Shown: positions 26,401-33,990, counted from the stretch's first letter. The stretch: DNA of 64,000 nucleotides from Branchiostoma floridae (GCF_000003815.2 NC_049981.1:5181542-5245541); one strand, 5' to 3'. Made by a program: numbers and translations. The notes: generated from the sequence alone by a model not told the origin.

Positions 26401-27856
26401 AATTGCACCATGGGTGTTGAACAATCGCGAGTTTACCAGTCAACATTGAAAAAAAATGGCTTGATTTATGTGGTGTCTTTCGACAAATCAGAAGGCAAAA
26501 CAGTACAAAGAATGCAAAAGGCCGGTTGAGTCCAAGGCTCTATGGAGCCAGCCTCGCAAGACGTGTTTGAGAAATGTCTTGCCGACGACACGCAGCGTCA
26601 GTGCATTCCTCACATTTGTGTACATCCCCTAACCGCTGTCCTCAGTTATCGGGGGATGGTTAAGTTTTCTCTCCAAGCATACTGATGTTTTGCGACCATT
26701 TTTGATACGCAGAACCAAGTATTTGCCAATAATAGATTCTAACATACACACCGTGACTCGGAATTACACAGTGGGCTTTAGAAATGGCTAAATTTAGATG
26801 TATATTAACGGCACATTTGAAACAATGTGGATATACATTCAAAGCAAAAAATAGCAAATAAATGGAAAACCCATCCAGTCCTGTTCAACAATACTGGTTA
26901 ACTCCCAGAGAATAGTGATGTTGATGACATACATATAGTGCGGGTGGTCTGAAGTTTTACCATAAAAATTCATTTCTCTCTGCTCTGCTATACTCTACTT
27001 TACTCTCGCTCTACGCCCAAAACAAATGAACAGATACCGCTAGCTCACCTTTATCCGCCGGGTAACCTATATCCGTTGTTTCTTTTAATTGGTATCCAGG
27101 GATATCAAGTCAGTGGTTTTAAACTGCGACATTTTCAAATTATTCCTTGCAGCTATTTTCAGAATATTGCACCGTCCTTAACGATATCCCTAAATGTCCT
27201 GTTTAGAACCCCCCCCCCCAAAAAAAAACAACGAATATAGGTTACCCCCCGGATACTTTAAACTCAATAATGATTAGCGCGTACCTTGGGTTGCCATCAG
27301 GCCCGGCGTATTGACTGAGGTACAGGCCGGCGAGGTCGTCCATCAGGGGCCCGACAAACTCCACGTACAGGCCGTACATCTGCCCCACCGTGAGTGCCTT
27401 CCCTGTGGGCACCACCAGAAACTGGTTCTCCGTGTGGAACCAGAAATCAGTGACGTCCCTCTGCGTGTTGTCGCTGTCAGTGAACCTGACTTTGCTGATG
27501 TTCAGTTTGTTACTGTGGATGATGATCTCAGTCGCGCTGGTGTTACAGAGCATCCGGATATCCACGTTGCCGCTGAAGACGAAATTCTCCAGATCGATTT
27601 TCAGGTACAGGTCGTAATGCTCAGGGAGGAGTGTTAGGGGCAGGCGGACATTGTCCCAAGGGCCGGGCGGGTAGGGGGTGGGGGTGGCCGCGCCGGTAGT
27701 CGGCACGACAACGGCGTCAGCTTCACCGTCCCTCTCAACTTCGCAAGTCTCCCTGCCGACTAGCCCCGCAAGAAGCCCGACAGCCACGACGACAACGACG
27801 AAGAACACTCCGAGAAGGACCGCCGACGCCTTACTCAATACACATCCCTTCTCCAT
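1059..27856 (-). CDS. M1-family zinc aminopeptidase (aminopeptidase N-like), 5' part, 5 exons
   Basis: Predicted type II membrane ectopeptidase that removes N-terminal residues from extracellular peptides. Five exons join in frame to give residues 1-378; the rest lies off the left edge. Seen in the protein: a short cytosolic tail, one hydrophobic signal anchor at about residues 11-33, a Thr/Pro stalk at about 51-66, then the M1 N-terminal domain with [17 protein letters not shown] and LLAFIVCDF, followed by the exopeptidase motif GAMENWG (337-343) and HELAHQ (373-378), which holds the first two zinc ligands and the catalytic Glu of HEXXH. The third zinc ligand and the C-terminal domains are not in the window. 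A typical member has about 950 residues, so roughly 40% is here. Intron 1 is about 21.9 kb and intron 4 appears to use a GC donor. M1 membership is secure; which aminopeptidase it is orthologous to is not. Confidence 0.95.
1979..2105 (-). CDS. Aminopeptidase exon 4 (GC splice donor)
   Basis: 127 bp, reading [10 protein letters not shown] to YPLPKS plus one base. With a GT donor three bases further on the exon would end in the wrong phase for exon 5; ending at TCT G before gcaagt gives the required phase 1 and restores [13 protein letters not shown] as in family members. I therefore call a GC-AG intron. Confidence 0.88.
2106..3249. other. Aminopeptidase intron 3, with a diverged interspersed repeat
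   Basis: About 2285-2590 resembles 46705-47040 over some 300 bp (shared stretches such as ttcagaaaaaaaa, cacttgtagaag and agttcacttct), so it is an interspersed repeat. Near 3160-3215 a cgtgcaataaagttctt tail resembles the ends at 16930 and 56262 and may be a retroelement 3' end. No gene is seen. Confidence 0.45.
3250..3385 (-). CDS. Aminopeptidase exon 3
   Basis: 136 bp, acceptor ttcctag, donor gtacgt. It completes the split Arg codon (AG+G) and reads [10 protein letters not shown]... to [17 protein letters not shown], a hallmark M1 strand. It ends in phase 0. Confidence 0.93.
3476..3928 (-). pseudogene. Non-LTR retrotransposon reverse transcriptase, C-terminal fragment
   Basis: An open frame of 150 residues reads [12 protein letters not shown] near its start and [20 protein letters not shown] then [14 protein letters not shown] near its end. 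This is the usual C-terminal end of LINE reverse transcriptase polyproteins (the G-R-P-R-x-T-W block is diagnostic). The polymerase and endonuclease are missing, so it is a 5'-truncated copy in aminopeptidase intron 2. It is followed directly by a (TAAG)n tail at about 3466-3481, typical of elements with short tandem-repeat tails. Confidence 0.85.
3950..4210 (-). mobile_element. LINE 3' UTR fragment
   Basis: Shares long stretches with 40180-40410 (tttattcatgagaagct, gtcatgrgggaggt, atcaacctatatcact, cgttcgttt). Two copies at unlinked places with the same ends indicate an interspersed element; orientation is inferred from the minus-strand reading-frame remnant beside it. Confidence 0.5.
4584..4764. 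mobile_element. Short inverted-repeat element (cgcttaattgca family), copy 1
   Basis: Left end agtagaagccgcttaattgc and right end gcaattaactggcttttact are an imperfect inverted pair; the middle holds gcgaagttatctagctgg, also present at 23470-23500 and 31735-31755. No coding sequence: a nonautonomous DNA element. Confidence 0.6.
4860..5205 (-). pseudogene. LINE reverse transcriptase tail remnant (family A)
   Basis: Broken frames give [14 protein letters not shown] followed by KREKSS, matching the FISNC[12 protein letters not shown] stretch at 14750-14800 and the fragment at 45527-45796. Followed by the A-family 3' end (ggcaagaatttgcaataaaac in minus sense). It is degenerate and 5'-truncated. 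Confidence 0.55.
5216..5359 (-). CDS. Aminopeptidase exon 2
   Basis: 144 bp, acceptor ttccacag, donor gtacgt. It joins exon 1 through a split Arg codon (AG+A) and reads [20 protein letters not shown] and onward to SNMPID, the M1 segment before the catalytic domain. Phase 2 in, phase 2 out. It is immediately followed by a LINE 3' remnant in the same orientation. Confidence 0.95.
5612..5789. mobile_element. TTAA-type MITE, left-truncated copy
   Basis: Contains the family interior (gaatttcagaga, cgcaatatctaaat) and the right end gcagtgacgcaagcttga with gtgcggtgggagcgcac. The opposite terminal repeat is absent. Confidence 0.5.
6411..6640 (+). mobile_element. tRNA-derived SINE, copy 1
   Basis: The head has RNA polymerase III promoter elements: an A-box-like tggcgtaactgg near 6424 and a B-box gagttcgatcc near 6467. 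The body gttgtgcccttgggaaaggc recurs at 16040 (reversed), 31918 and 47617. A tRNA cloverleaf was not completed, so this is called a SINE and not a tRNA gene. Confidence 0.75.
6627..7704. mobile_element. Large low-copy-looking repeat (ctccatgaaat family), copy 1
   Basis: Begins gagttcggcgacctcatacc and ends in tttcatggaggtaa, with internal gggggcccaaa, cccagccgttcttgag and cacagacagac tracts. The same order is seen at 9205-9755, 10992-11287 and 24584-25372, with fragments at 895, 13590 and 15165. It carries several short attempts at the same internal unit (7006-7190, 7270-7490), so it is itself internally repeated. No open coding region was recognised. Confidence 0.6.
7838..7915. repeat. 18-bp tandem repeat, about 4 copies
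   Basis: The unit ccatgtccaaacttggac is repeated almost perfectly. Because each unit contains gtccaaacttggac, itself palindromic, the array can fold. It lies in aminopeptidase intron 1. Confidence 0.85.
8372..8965. repeat. Three tandem copies of a ~200-bp unit
   Basis: Units begin at about 8372, 8561 and 8769. The second and third are near-identical (acaatggagcaagttagtac, cggactgttaagatgttgtt, gacctcagtctttctcttg shared); the first is clearly more diverged. No coding function seen. Confidence 0.8.
9205..9755. mobile_element. ctccatgaaat-family repeat, copy 2, with CA array
   Basis: Starts gttccgcgacctcatacctc and ends tttcatggaggtaa. A long (CA)n array at about 9572-9692 sits where other copies have short acacacagacag runs, so the microsatellite grew inside the element. 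Confidence 0.65.
10992..11287. mobile_element. ctccatgaaat-family repeat, short copy
   Basis: gttcggagacctcatatctc at the left and ttttcatggagataa at the right flank a ~300-bp body with the usual acacacagacag run. It is an internally deleted member of the family at 6627-7704. Confidence 0.55.
11479..11968. mobile_element. Terminal-inverted-repeat element (gtacagtcaaacctgcc ends)
   Basis: The left end gtacagtcaaacctgcc is matched exactly, inverted, by ggcaggtttgactgtac at the right. Inside, ggtcgatttggacaggtgg- and ggccaggtggtcg-like units recur next to both ends. A long frame happens to stay open through it, but its product is repeat-derived and resembles no protein I know. Confidence 0.75.
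12848..12945. repeat. (CTTC)n microsatellite with internal hairpin
   Basis: Two (cttc)n runs flank an inverted pair aaggaggttaaaga / tctttaacctcctt with a 4-5 base loop. Confidence 0.8.
13590..13960. mobile_element. ctccatgaaat-family fragments (two tandem units)
   Basis: Two successive units share gggcctcctagcggct/gggccccctagcggct, gctaaggtactgca, aggacctkcatgcttgatat and ctcgcgttccggacatgctg. These are the internal unit of the family seen at 24740-24960. Confidence 0.55.
13957..15115 (+). pseudogene. LINE reverse transcriptase C-terminal region and 3' end (family A), degenerate
   Basis: The frame starts [15 protein letters not shown]..., passes [20 protein letters not shown], breaks, and resumes at about 14597 as [19 protein letters not shown], then CTYC and [11 protein letters not shown], ending near 14830. 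The order (YGCEIWG, then the C-x-x-C ... EDE-x-x-x-F block) is the C-terminal end of a CR1/Jockey-like polyprotein. The 3' end carries gtcctcgggcaagaacttgcaatt, whose reverse occurs at 4880, 32395, 45465 and 51795. Several stops and frameshifts show it is dead. Confidence 0.75.
15165..15243. mobile_element. ctccatgaaat-family right end fragment
   Basis: Contains ttttgggccccttg and tttcatggaggtattaggtc followed by ccaaactctagtt, the family right end; the copy is truncated. Confidence 0.5.
15405..15797 (-). pseudogene. Second LINE family reverse transcriptase C-terminal fragment
   Basis: An open frame of 130 residues reads [20 protein letters not shown], then [20 protein letters not shown] and [20 protein letters not shown]. 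The pattern (YGCEtW-like, then fn-x-R-x-L, then RLRWLGHV) is the reverse transcriptase C-terminus of another non-LTR family. It differs in sequence from those at 3476 and 13957, and is truncated at its 5' end. Confidence 0.75.
15866..16131 (-). mobile_element. tRNA-derived SINE, copy 2 (near full length)
   Basis: On the minus strand: head with ggtagagcgttcggctcgga, body gttgtgctcttgggaaggc, then taaaggtagtctttac and a tail with gcagtgccacattgtcctcg, matching copy 3 at 47544-47819 end to end. About 265 bp. Confidence 0.75.
18137..18348. mobile_element. Cgcggtgg-type MITE, copy 1
   Basis: Ends tactgtaaatgca and tgcatttacagta are inverted. The body alternates gttcgcggtggttttaa-like blocks in both orientations, so the whole element can fold back on itself. 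Three relatives lie at 30173, 30622 and 33784. Confidence 0.8.
19714..19928. mobile_element. cctttatccgcgg MITE, copy 1
   Basis: The inverted ends taacgccagttcacctttat and ataaaggtgtactagcgtta bracket a variable middle; directly inside each end is the pair ggtaacctatatccg / cggatataggttacc. Relatives at 27035 and 32732. Confidence 0.8.
20325..20760. repeat. Long (CA)n compound microsatellite
   Basis: More than 400 bp of CA with scattered CG, CT and CAAA interruptions. The long Cys/Val and Thr/His frames across it are artefacts. Confidence 0.95.
21884..22291. mobile_element. Inverted-repeat element of the ggtacc/aggtcc family, copy 1
   Basis: Ends tagtggtgcgtacctaaa and tttaggtaagcaccacta are inverted. 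The interior is rich in ggttcaggtcc/ggacctgaacc units, as at 63059-63471. Confidence 0.7.
23400..23515. mobile_element. cgcttaattgca element, fragment (copy 2)
   Basis: gaaaccgcttaattgcacgg ... ggtgcaataatgcgaagtta matches copy 1 over about 100 bp and then stops. Confidence 0.55.
24024..24250. mobile_element. TTAA-type MITE, ggtggtatctcactgca subtype
   Basis: Left end ggtggtatctcactgcactt with the family core (gaatttcagaga, cgcaatatctaaatc); the right end is degenerate (aaactcactgcgac). Related to copies at 48379 and 57215. Confidence 0.6.
24584..25372. mobile_element. ctccatgaaat-family repeat, longest clean copy
   Basis: Left end ttacctccatgaaaaaatgg, right end atttcatggaggtatgaggt followed by ctccgaactctagtt. 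It contains the gtgtctgtgtgtctgt run, the gggccccctag unit twice and several aattatgcaaatw motifs. Confidence 0.65.
27035..27257. mobile_element. cctttatccgcgg MITE, copy 2
   Basis: Left taccgctagctcacctttat and right atataggttacccccc are inverted; same inner pair as copy 1. It sits immediately inside the donor of aminopeptidase exon 1. Confidence 0.7.
27285..27856 (-). CDS. Aminopeptidase exon 1: signal anchor, stalk, start of M1 domain
   Basis: Codes residues 1-190 plus two bases of codon 191. The chosen ATG begins [10 protein letters not shown], directly ahead of the hydrophobic anchor; an upstream in-frame ATG would add a Cys-rich leader unlike the family. Just upstream, at about 27878-27880, a pyrimidine stretch ending in CAG could be the acceptor of a 5' UTR intron. 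The exon ends CCA AG before gtacgc. A 200-bp inverted-repeat element begins only about 28 bp inside the intron. Confidence 0.92.
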
Positions 27857-29282
27857 CGTCAGAATTTCTTCTCCCACCTGTAAAGACGATAGTTTCCGTA
27901 ACCTGCAGCCACACACACACTCACACGTTCTCGGCTCGTGCGCAGTTCTCGTCTGGTTCCCCTCAATCACTCCTCAGGTCTCCGGACGCCCGGTGCGTGA
28001 GGTGACGCCCCTTCTGTATTGGTGCTAGACTCTGTCAACACTGATGCAACACTTAAACACTGACCTACAAGTACAGACCACGTGCTACACGGAGAACAAA
28101 TACTCACGGCACAACTCCTAACGCTTCCACTATTTAAACACTGTTCGAGTGACTGGCTTGAATCAGTCATCTGACCTTAAACCTGTTCGCAGGTTTCTCA
28201 CGGGGCTGTGGACTGGGATCCTTCGGCACTGTAAGCTTCTATCCCCGCCTGGCTAACCCATCCCGTCTCGGTGATTTTGCCTGCCTTGATTTAATTTCAA
28301 CGGGCCCATAAGCGGGACTTAGGTTCAATTTCCTCGGGGGATGTTAGACCTCACGCCGAAGAGTTGCCCAGACAGTGCCCGTGCAAATGTCTGGATTCTA
28401 GGCTAACCGAACCGCGTTGGTAGCAAATAAAAACCACTTGTCAGAAATGCCACTCTCTTGTCCTACAGCGCTCTTCAGTATAACTTGCGTGTTCATTTCA
28501 TAACAGAATACCTCTTTGTTTCACCAAGATATCTTATCATGACGATCTACCAATCACGCTTTAAAAGATTAATTTATAACGCTCTCAATTGAAATGCAAA
28601 GTGATGCATATGTAGTTCATGGCGCCACATTCAGACGTTTTGACAGAACGAAATAGAGCCATTGTCCAAGTTGACCCAGTGTAAAGTATATTTGACTAAA
28701 GGGGAGTGGCCGTGTGTCAACGTGTTAAACAACTAAGTGTACAGTATATGTTTGGCTTTTCCCGCGTATGGGACGAACCATTATTCACCGCAGGGGTGCA
28801 TTGATGGATCAATTTTAGGACGTGTACTCTCCACTTGGTATAAACAGGATTACAATATCATATCAGTGATTTTCATAAACTTAACTTGCATAGACTAGAT
28901 TCTGCCCCGTCCTATATTTTGGTAGACTCCACTAATCAAATACTAGTATATTACTTCCACATTTGCTTAGCAATGACGTATTCACTATTCTAACTTCACA
29001 CTCATGCTACATATATTGACCTAACGTCGTCGTAACATCAGGTTGTTCTGGTAGAATCAGATTGAACTTGACATCGGCACTATTCATGTAACCTGGAGGG
29101 GAAACCCTAGCTGCCCGATCTCAATAATGTCTAACGTTATCGTTCCATTTGTTGTATCCATCTTCACTGTTTGAGCGTCTTATACGGCTCCCTCTACTAC
29201 TACTACATCCCAACCTCTCACAGTATGGCCTGGATACCAGACTGTTTCCAGGGTCTACACAGGCTAGCTCCTCTGTTCTTGG

Positions 29283-29483
<201 letters not shown>

Positions 29484-29500
29484 GTGGAATAGAACCAGTT

Positions 29501-29570
29501 GCTGCCGCGCGCCGTGCCTGCGAAGGGTTATACCGGCTATGTAGTATATAGAATGAGATACAGATGCATG
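29501..29570. mobile_element. Fragment of the gctgccgcg/gtgcctgcgaag repeat
   Basis: gttgctgccgcgcgccgtgc ... cctgcgaagggttataccgg ... gatacaga is an internally deleted copy of the element seen at 49095-49245 and 61337-61492. Confidence 0.55.
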
Positions 29571-29644
29571 CAGGCTACACACAAAGAAGCCCAGGAACAG
29601 CACAGCACAACGTGTAGTGTGTACATAAGGTGTTTTCTATAAAT

Positions 29645-29741
29645 AACTTCTCTATGGCTCCACCCAAGAATCCACCCAAATTACTACCATTAATAATGGT
29701 AGTAATTTGGGTGGATTCTTGGGTGGAGCCATAGAGAAGTT
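29645..29741. repeat. Perfect 97-bp palindrome (48-bp arms, 1-base centre)
   Basis: The left arm begins aacttctctatggctccacc and the right arm ends ggtggagccatagagaagtt; every base of the 48-base arms pairs, with a single A at the centre (29693). No second copy was found in the window. Confidence 0.9.
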
Positions 29742-30172
29742 GTTGTCTTAGCCTCATAAAATCGAGCAATGAAATCGCCCAATGTAACATCGTTAATGTT
29801 GTAACAAGGACTAGAAGTAAATATATCCTCAAACAAATCTTTGGTGGCACTATGATCAGATCTTTAGTCAGCAACCGTTCGAATCTTGCTCGAAAAAAAT
29901 GTTTGGGGATTATCACAGAAGCTCCTCACGTTGATTGTCTATTGACTTTTTTTTCGACCGAGAAGATAACAAAAATAGCTGAAAAGCCTAGCCCGGTTTC
30001 TCAGAAAGACTATCGACAATTTCTTTAACTGATCCAATCAGAAGACCAATTACCCATACTGACCCCTGACTGGGTAGGGTGGAGTTCCTACAGCGCTATT
30101 TGGCCATTAGTGCTTCTAGTTTCTTCAAAGACACACCAATTTGATTATTTGTTTCACAGACGAATTTGATTA

Positions 30173-30408
30173 TTGTAAATGCAGAAACTTTCGCGGTGGT
30201 TTTATATTCGTTGTTTTCGCGATGGCCGCTGAATTGCGAGCTTAAAACCACCGCGAATATTCATAATACAGTATGCGACTACAGTACAGCACAGTACTGT
30301 AAATAAGTTCGCGGGATGGCACTACCGCGAATTCAAAACCACCGCGAAAAGTCAAATTTCCCGCTTCCGCGAAATTGGATCCCCGCGAACTTCAATGCAT
30401 TTATAGTA
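30173..30408. mobile_element. Cgcggtgg-type MITE, copy 2
   Basis: Ends tgtaaatgcagaaac and tgcatttatagta; same body blocks as copy 1 (gcggccatttcaccgcgaat-like and ccgcgaaaagtca). Confidence 0.75.
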
Positions 30409-30621
30409 TTTTATCACAGATTCGCGATCCTTGTTTTTTGAATTTGAAAAAAGAACACGTGAACACGTGGTATAAATGAACCCTAACCTGCTCATACATT
30501 TGCACCAACAGTCGATTTCTACCTTTCTTTCCTAGCCATACAAAAATTCCGTTTATTAATGCACAAAAGGATAAATCATTAAACCATTTAACCGACTTTT
30601 ATGCTGGTTTTATGACCCTGG

Positions 30622-30827
30622 TAATGCATTTAAGACCATTTAAGTTCGCAGGGATTTAATTTCGAGGTAGCGGAAAAATGACGGTTTTAAGTTCGCGGTA
30701 GCACCATGCACTGTAGTCTCTTTACTGCCATGGAAAAATGTTCGCTGTGGTTTTAAGTTCGCGGTGAAGCGGCCACCACGAAAAGCGCGAACATTAAACC
30801 TCCTCAAAAGTTTCGGCATTTACAGTA
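30622..30827. mobile_element. Cgcggtgg-type MITE, copy 3 (opposite orientation)
   Basis: aatgcatttaag at the left and cggcatttacagta at the right; body gttcgcggtagcaccatgca. Only about 210 bp from copy 2. Confidence 0.75.
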
Positions 30828-31650
30828 TTTGCCGTTTCCTTTGTTTCCACCCTTTCCACCTAACTCTATCTATACAACAATTCGAGAACCAAAAGATGAC
30901 ATTGCTGAGGCCCCAGCATTTCTGGATTTTAAAAACTCTGACAAAGCTGTACTAATGACACAGTTGGGTCAAATTAGAAAGGATCCTGGCATATCTGTAA
31001 TCTAAGGTGTGGCTTAAAATAGCAAACCTTTTTAGATCTTCTGACATAATAGCAACGGCTGTAAAATTTGCTAATAGGGGTCGTTTATTATATTGGTCTA
31101 AATCTAGAAATCGATTTCTGTATGTCTAGGTCAAAACGTCGAAGACCACGTGTATTACGCCATGATATCAAGTTTCATGTATCACTCTGCGTATATAGAG
31201 AAAACTCAACTTTATTGTCTACCATGGAATCTTGGTAAAAATGTGTTTATGATGTACAGATCGAATGTATATATCAATCTTGCCCCAAACAACAAGACTG
31301 CAGTCCCTTCAAAATACGCAAGGTGTCGTCATAGCGAAACCCCAACATTTTGTTCCTGGTGTAACGATACGACTAACTAAAGTGTCTTCAATTGATATGA
31401 TTAACCATAAGTTCATATATTGCTATCAGCAGGGGTAAGCTTCATTGATTTATTAAATGTCAAAGAAAGACCATTTGAATATACATTTTATTCAATATTG
31501 AATAAATACTGTGCTTTTTTACCACCGAAAAGTCGTACAGTCGCCCAGAATCTTGTGTTTAGCACACCAGAAAACACTTTGGGAAATGTTTTAGTGTGGC
31601 GGGGGTTTGATAGATAGAGCAGTCATCTAAAGTTGACCTATATCTTATAC

Positions 31651-31823
31651 AGAAGAAGCCACTTAGTTGCACAACGGATATTCGCACACTTCTGATAATT
31701 GCACGAAATCCTAAAAGTCCCGTGGTGGTGCGGTCCAGCTGGATAACTTCGCTTTGTTGCACCATTCGATTAATTGCACGAAATGCACTGACAAATAGGG
31801 TGTGCAATTAAGCTGCTTCTACT
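31651..31823. mobile_element. cgcttaattgca element, copy 3
   Basis: Ends agaagaagccacttagttgc and gcaattaagctgcttctact are inverted; the middle shares ggataacttcgctttgttgc-like sequence with copy 1. Confidence 0.65.
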
Positions 31824-31847
31824 AGAGAAACTATGCCATTCAAACAC

Positions 31848-31950
31848 GGGACCACGTGGCGCAATCGGCAGCACGTTTGACTCAGGTCCTGAGTTCGAAC
31901 CCCGACGTGTCACCGATCTTGTGCCCTTGGGAACTTGTGCACTTTACACG
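31848..31950 (+). mobile_element. tRNA-derived SINE, 5' fragment
   Basis: accacgtggcgcaatcggca (A-box-like) then gagttcgaacccc (B-box) and cttgtgcccttgggaa. The head sequence differs from the other copies, so it may be another subfamily. Confidence 0.6.
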
Positions 31951-32115
31951 ACTTTCCTCACTTCACTCAAGTGAAGAATGAGTATATAGGCTACAAAGGT
32001 CTTCAGCAAGTTGAAGTTGATAGCCTCACAACGAAAGAAGAAGCAGACGAACAAGGCCTTTATTATGAAGACGCCACATTTCATTCACGCTTCAAAAGAC
32101 GATTTGTGCTGTTTA

Positions 32116-32339
32116 TTATGGAAAACTCGTACAGAAGATACAGTCGTCCAGGACATTGTGTTGGGCACAGCAGAGGCACACTTTGGTCAGGAAAGGCACG
32201 GTGTCCGGAGGCGGACAGTCGTCAGCTCTCTCCGGACACGACAGTGTGTAGACCAGGTCAGCAGGCTGGTTGTTTACTTCGTACATGAGGTTCAGCTGAT
32301 CCGCACACATCTCTGTAGCCTTCTGGCGGGCCTCGGTGT
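32116..32339 (-). CDS. Cysteine-rich protein terminal exon
   Basis: After the acceptor tctccctacag it reads TEARQKATEMCADQLNLMYE and onward to LSCPERADDCPPPD, VCLCC, CIFC and a TAA stop. Only the plus-strand shadow frames compete, and they have no domain. The coding part is GC-richer than the flanks. Confidence 0.6.
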
Positions 32340-33188
32340 CTGTAGGGAGATTCAAGCGTTTTTTATAAAATTTATTCATTTATTTATTTGCAAATTCATG
32401 CCCGAGGGCTAATTGCAAGGGTAAAGACAGTAAAAAAAGTAACAGGTGTCTATTCTATACAGCTATCTATATACATGATTCTACATTGTGTACTGGGAGG
32501 TTTGACTTCTTCTTTGGAGGCAGTGGCTGATGAAAAGTCCCACGTCTTTAATGATTAGTGGGTTCTGTGATCTAAACGGGAATATAGCTTTTTGGAGGTC
32601 TACCAACTGGTGAAAAGTTGGAAATATTGTATTGATTGTGTCGAAAAGGTAGAAAACTGCTTTGAAAGTAAGTTGAAAACTGTAAGTAGAAAACTTTTAT
32701 GAGTAGAAAACTGCTTTGAAATCAAAGAACCTAACACTAGTTCACCTTTATCCGCGGGGTAACCTATATCCGTTGTTTTTAAAAACATGGCGCTAGTATT
32801 TAGGGATATCAAATCGACGTAAGGTGGTTAAAGATCAATGTTTTCAAAATTTGCAGTTAAAACAATGTACATCGATGATGTTCCTAAACGCAACAACAGA
32901 TATAAGTTACCCCGCGAATGAAGGTTGCCTAGCGTTACCTTTATCAGCGATATATCACTGCTACTAAAAGTTATAGTCAGTCCAATGTTTGGCAATACTT
33001 ACTTACTGATACTTGTCTGTAACTTGACTGTTGAAAAGGTTTGGGTGATTTGGAACCAATAGTTTATCTGGTTACATAACTATATGCATGCTTGTATAAT
33101 AAAAAGCATTATCATCACGATGAAACTATATCTGGCTAGTACTATATTGCTTTATCCATAATGGTCACTTTGAATATTCGTTCCGGGG

Positions 33189-33222
<34 letters not shown>

Positions 33223-33739
33223 TAATTAGTAGATACACCACAAGATGGTATTTCATATATAATACTTACACAGATCTTGAAATGCCGGTTGCATCTGGAC
33301 CTAGGTTTAAAGATAACACCATAGAAAGTTATCGAAGCTGACATTAGCTATAATCTTATATAGTATATGACCGTCTAATTCTGCGTGCGATCTTTGCCTC
33401 TACTATTGATGTAAGGGCCAACTAGTACGTTGATTGCAAGTTATGGTTATCTCGGTAGGAGGCGTTGTTGCATTGCCAATGCGCCAAGTTAATCCTGTTT
33501 TCATGGGCCGATCAATACTTCCTACACTTGTTTTTGTAGACACTTTGTATTTCATGTCATATGAGGGTATGTCTAACAATAAAAGACTGTCATAATTATA
33601 TGCTACCTGTTTTTTTAAAGAATTTCTATCTAAATTGTACTTATTATAACTTTTAATTTGTTACTTTGGTGGGTATATTATTTGAACTCACGGCTTCTGC
33701 CCACAAGACAAGGGAGAGTATGATAAGCGTCCTCAACAT
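32116..33739 (-). CDS. Small predicted secreted cysteine-rich protein (unrecognised)
   Basis: I do not recognise this family. A start exon codes MLRTLIILSLVLWAEA, a typical signal peptide, and ends before gtgagt. About 1.35 kb away a terminal exon codes about 73 residues with eight Cys in a C-C-C-C-CC-C-C order, ending CIFCTSFP and a stop. The obvious terminal acceptor (cctacag) needs phase 1, but the signal exon ends in phase 0, so either a 25-bp exon at 33003-33027 lies between (98 residues in total) or an acceptor 17 bases further in is used (84 residues). A secreted peptide with four possible disulfides is inferred. It is transcribed in the same direction as its neighbours but shares no domain with them. 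Confidence 0.55.
32380..32595 (-). mobile_element. LINE family A 3' end remnant
   Basis: tttgcaaattcatgcccgag and ggtttgacttcttctttgga match the reverse of the family A 3' end at 14860-15090. No protein-coding part is left. Confidence 0.55.
32732..32938. mobile_element. cctttatccgcgg MITE, copy 3
   Basis: Ends taacactagttcaccttt and aaggttgcctagcgtta are inverted; the inner pair ggtaacctatatccg is intact on the left. It lies in the intron of the cysteine-rich gene. Confidence 0.75.
33003..33027 (-). CDS. Candidate 25-bp micro-exon of the cysteine-rich protein
   Basis: Acceptor ccttttcaacag and donor gtaagt bracket 25 bases that read SSYRQVSV plus one base. That is exactly the phase 0 to phase 1 bridge needed. 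It is a hypothesis, chosen because it fits; three overlapping GT sites at its end make the donor uncertain. Confidence 0.3.
33188..33222. repeat. (AT)n microsatellite
   Basis: About 30 bases of alternating TA. Confidence 0.9.
33692..33739 (-). CDS. Cysteine-rich protein exon 1: signal peptide
   Basis: 48 bp, 16 codons, donor gtgagt, phase 0. The hydrophobic core LIILSLVLW is followed by AEA, a plausible signal peptidase site. Confidence 0.6.
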
Positions 33740-33783
33740 CTGTTAGTGTAAAGAAAACAAAATATGTCATTCAGACTAAAACA

Positions 33784-33990
33784 TAAATGCATTTAAGTTC
33801 GCGGGGATTTAATTTCGCGGTAGCGGGAAACATGACTTTTCGCGGTGGTTTTAAGCTCGCGGTAGCACCACGCATTGTAGTCTCTTACTTCTATGGAAAA
33901 ATGTTCGCGGTGGTTTTAAATGCGCGGTGAAGCGGCCACCGTGAAAACCGCGAACATTAAACCACCGCGAAAGTTTCTGCATTTACAGTT
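33784..33990. mobile_element. Cgcggtgg-type MITE, copy 4
   Basis: Ends aaatgcatttaagttcgcgg and ctgcatttacagt; it starts 45 bp upstream of the cysteine-rich gene's ATG, so it may lie in or next to that gene's promoter. Confidence 0.8.

Larger units (their letters stand above)
5360..27284. other. Aminopeptidase intron 1 (~21.9 kb), repeat-filled
   Basis: Outside the elements listed separately I see no exon-like sequence on either strand. It holds a CT-rich tract at about 26010-26200, short T, G and A runs, and long stretches (16400-18100, 18350-19700, 22300-23400, 25380-25700, 26200-27030) with no recognisable feature. The length and element load are unlike the compact introns 3' of it (about 0.8-1.8 kb). 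Confidence 0.7.

Noticed and set aside
27242-27970. Upstream ATG giving a longer aminopeptidase N-terminus
   Set aside because: It would place about 38 extra residues with several Cys before the anchor and runs across a probable 5' UTR splice acceptor; the MEKG start fits the family better.
31935-32412. Plus-strand frames of 117 and 133 codons
   Set aside because: They are antisense to the small cysteine-rich exon and start in SINE sequence; no domain or splice context supports them.
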